From positions 496,001 to 560,000 of the forward strand of contig NZ_CP100355.1 of the NCBI RefSeq assembly GCF_024204665.1: a DNA stretch of 64,000 bases, read 5' to 3'. This stretch comes from Natronosalvus rutilus (GTDB taxonomy: Archaea; Halobacteriota; Halobacteria; Halobacteriales; Natrialbaceae). The notes under the pieces are model-generated. The model was not told where the DNA came from, did not search any database, and was given only the letters and a program-made list of their open reading frames with translations. A program made the translations under genes and the position numbers. How positions within the stretch are numbered: the first letter of the stretch is position 1; every line of letters begins with the position of its first letter. Of the stretch, positions 63,333-64,000 are shown in pieces.

Positions 63333-63764
63333 ATGGACCCCGACGACGAGAACGCGGACGACGCGAAGGCGACCGACCTCGAGTTGAGCGACGCCGAGAA
63401 GGACGCCCTCCACGACCTCCAGCTCGCCGTCGAACACCTCCACCGGGGCTACGGTGCCCTGCTCGAGTGTCACCACGAGGTCGGCCACGCGATGGATCAG
63501 ATCGCCGACGCCGAGGACCGCCTCCGAGAGGCGGGCCACGAGACCTGGGCGAACGACCTCAGGGATGAGTACCTGCCCGCCGGCTCGATCGGCGACCGGT
63601 GGACCTACGAGTTGATCGAGGAGTTCTCCGACGGGTTCCTGCGAGAACTCACCGACTTTGAGGCGAGCGTCCGGGACGAACTCGCCGACGGCCAGGGGCA
63701 CGTCACCGAGCGCGAGCAACAGCGACGGTGGCGCGAGCGAGCGGAGGGATGGGAAGACGAGTAG
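63333..63764 (+). CDS. Haloarchaeal helical protein of unknown function
   Basis: 143 residues from the ATG at 63333. Strongly acidic and helical: 'LSDAEKDALHDLQLAVEHLHR', then 'CHHEVGHAMDQIADAEDRLRE' and a conserved-looking 'YLPAGSIGDRWTYELIEEF'. Several His lie in the second helix (HHEVGH), perhaps a metal site. Conserved in haloarchaea by appearance; no domain name can be given with confidence. Confidence 0.72.
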   Translation: MDPDDENADDAKATDLELSDAEKDALHDLQLAVEHLHRGYGALLECHHEVGHAMDQIADAEDRLREAGHETWANDLRDEYLPAGSIGDRWTYELIEEFSDGFLRELTDFEASVRDELADGQGHVTEREQQRRWRERAEGWEDE

Positions 63765-64000
63765 CTCGAGTCGAAGGGTGGCTACTGGCGCGGACTCGAA
63801 CGCCGACAGGACGAAGCGAGATCCAGCGTGTGAGTCGTCTCGAGCACACTGGTAGCAGCGAGTGAAAGCGTGAACGGCAGCAGTCGGTCGTCAGTTGGCC
63901 ACAACTGCGACTTGTCGTGTCGCTACATTCGGTTCTCGGACCATTCCGCGCCAGAGAGACGTATCACATGGCTGAAATCCCATTCTCGACACATGCAGTG
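63765..64000 (+). other. Tail of window without a supported gene
   Basis: No long frame. An ATG at 63968 (MAEIPFSTHAV, open to the end) could be the start of a gene beyond the window, with no clear promoter before it. Confidence 0.3.

Overview
The window is chromosomal DNA from a halophilic archaeon of the class Halobacteria, probably a Natrialbales-type genus. The evidence is high G+C, very acidic proteins, mostly leaderless genes with TATA boxes about 27 bases before the start codon, twin-arginine lipoprotein signals, many families known mainly from haloarchaea (DUF1616, DUF7282, DUF7470, DUF5783, DUF7130, DUF7112, DUF7114), an archaeal RNase P RNA, ribosomal protein S6e and replication factor C. 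No rRNA, tRNA or CRISPR array was seen.

Layout. 1-8 kb: the end of a surface-glycan region, with a DUF1616 protein tail, a membrane hydrolase, and a five-gene minus-strand operon of a nucleotide-sugar dehydrogenase, a GT2 glycosyltransferase, a DUF354 protein, a GT4 glycosyltransferase and a polytopic GT-C-like membrane protein. 8-13 kb: a membrane-anchored winged-helix regulator, glmS (amino-sugar supply for glycans) and a Ser/Asp-rich surface protein with 36-bp repeats. 13-21.6 kb: an RFC small-subunit paralogue, a DUF7282 surface protein, ribonuclease Z, a two-gene unit holding an HTTM-DUF393 (thiol oxidoreductase) fusion, a DUF460 RuvC-like protein, a 59-residue DUF7470 membrane protein and rnpB. 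21.6-33 kb: metabolic genes, including pncB and a nicotinamidase-like hydrolase (NAD salvage), gpmI, a GNAT acetyltransferase, pepF, a DHH/RecJ-like protein and a PHP phosphoesterase.

33-42.5 kb is a glycerol-3-phosphate scavenging locus. An exported glycerophosphodiesterase, a HAD phosphatase and a ugpB-ugpA-ugpE-ugpC importer are interrupted by a solitary TnpB (IS1341-type) element, and an Orc1/Cdc6-like ATPase with a damaged Walker B follows. 42.5-46.6 kb: small conserved genes, NifU, ketopantoate reductase, an Lrp regulator, a zinc-ribbon microprotein and a hotdog thioesterase that lacks its usual N-terminal motif. 46.7-50.2 kb: ribonucleotide reductase nrdA-nrdB, whose small subunit has the class Ic signature (Phe at the radical Tyr position, Glu as first metal ligand). 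50.4-56.3 kb: DUF7130, rps6e, DUF7112, a TetR-MATE efflux pair with a perfect palindromic operator, DUF7114 and a beta-CASP nuclease. 56.4-61.3 kb: a complete BMP-type nucleoside ABC importer. 61.7-64 kb: a HemG-like flavodoxin, a gene-poor stretch with AT-rich repeats, and a haloarchaeal protein of unknown function.

The least-explained items are the HTTM-DUF393 unit, the TnpB insertion and micro-ORF in the glycerol-phosphate locus, the Orc1-like protein with no visible origin, and several tiny ORFs whose stop codons overlap the next gene's start.
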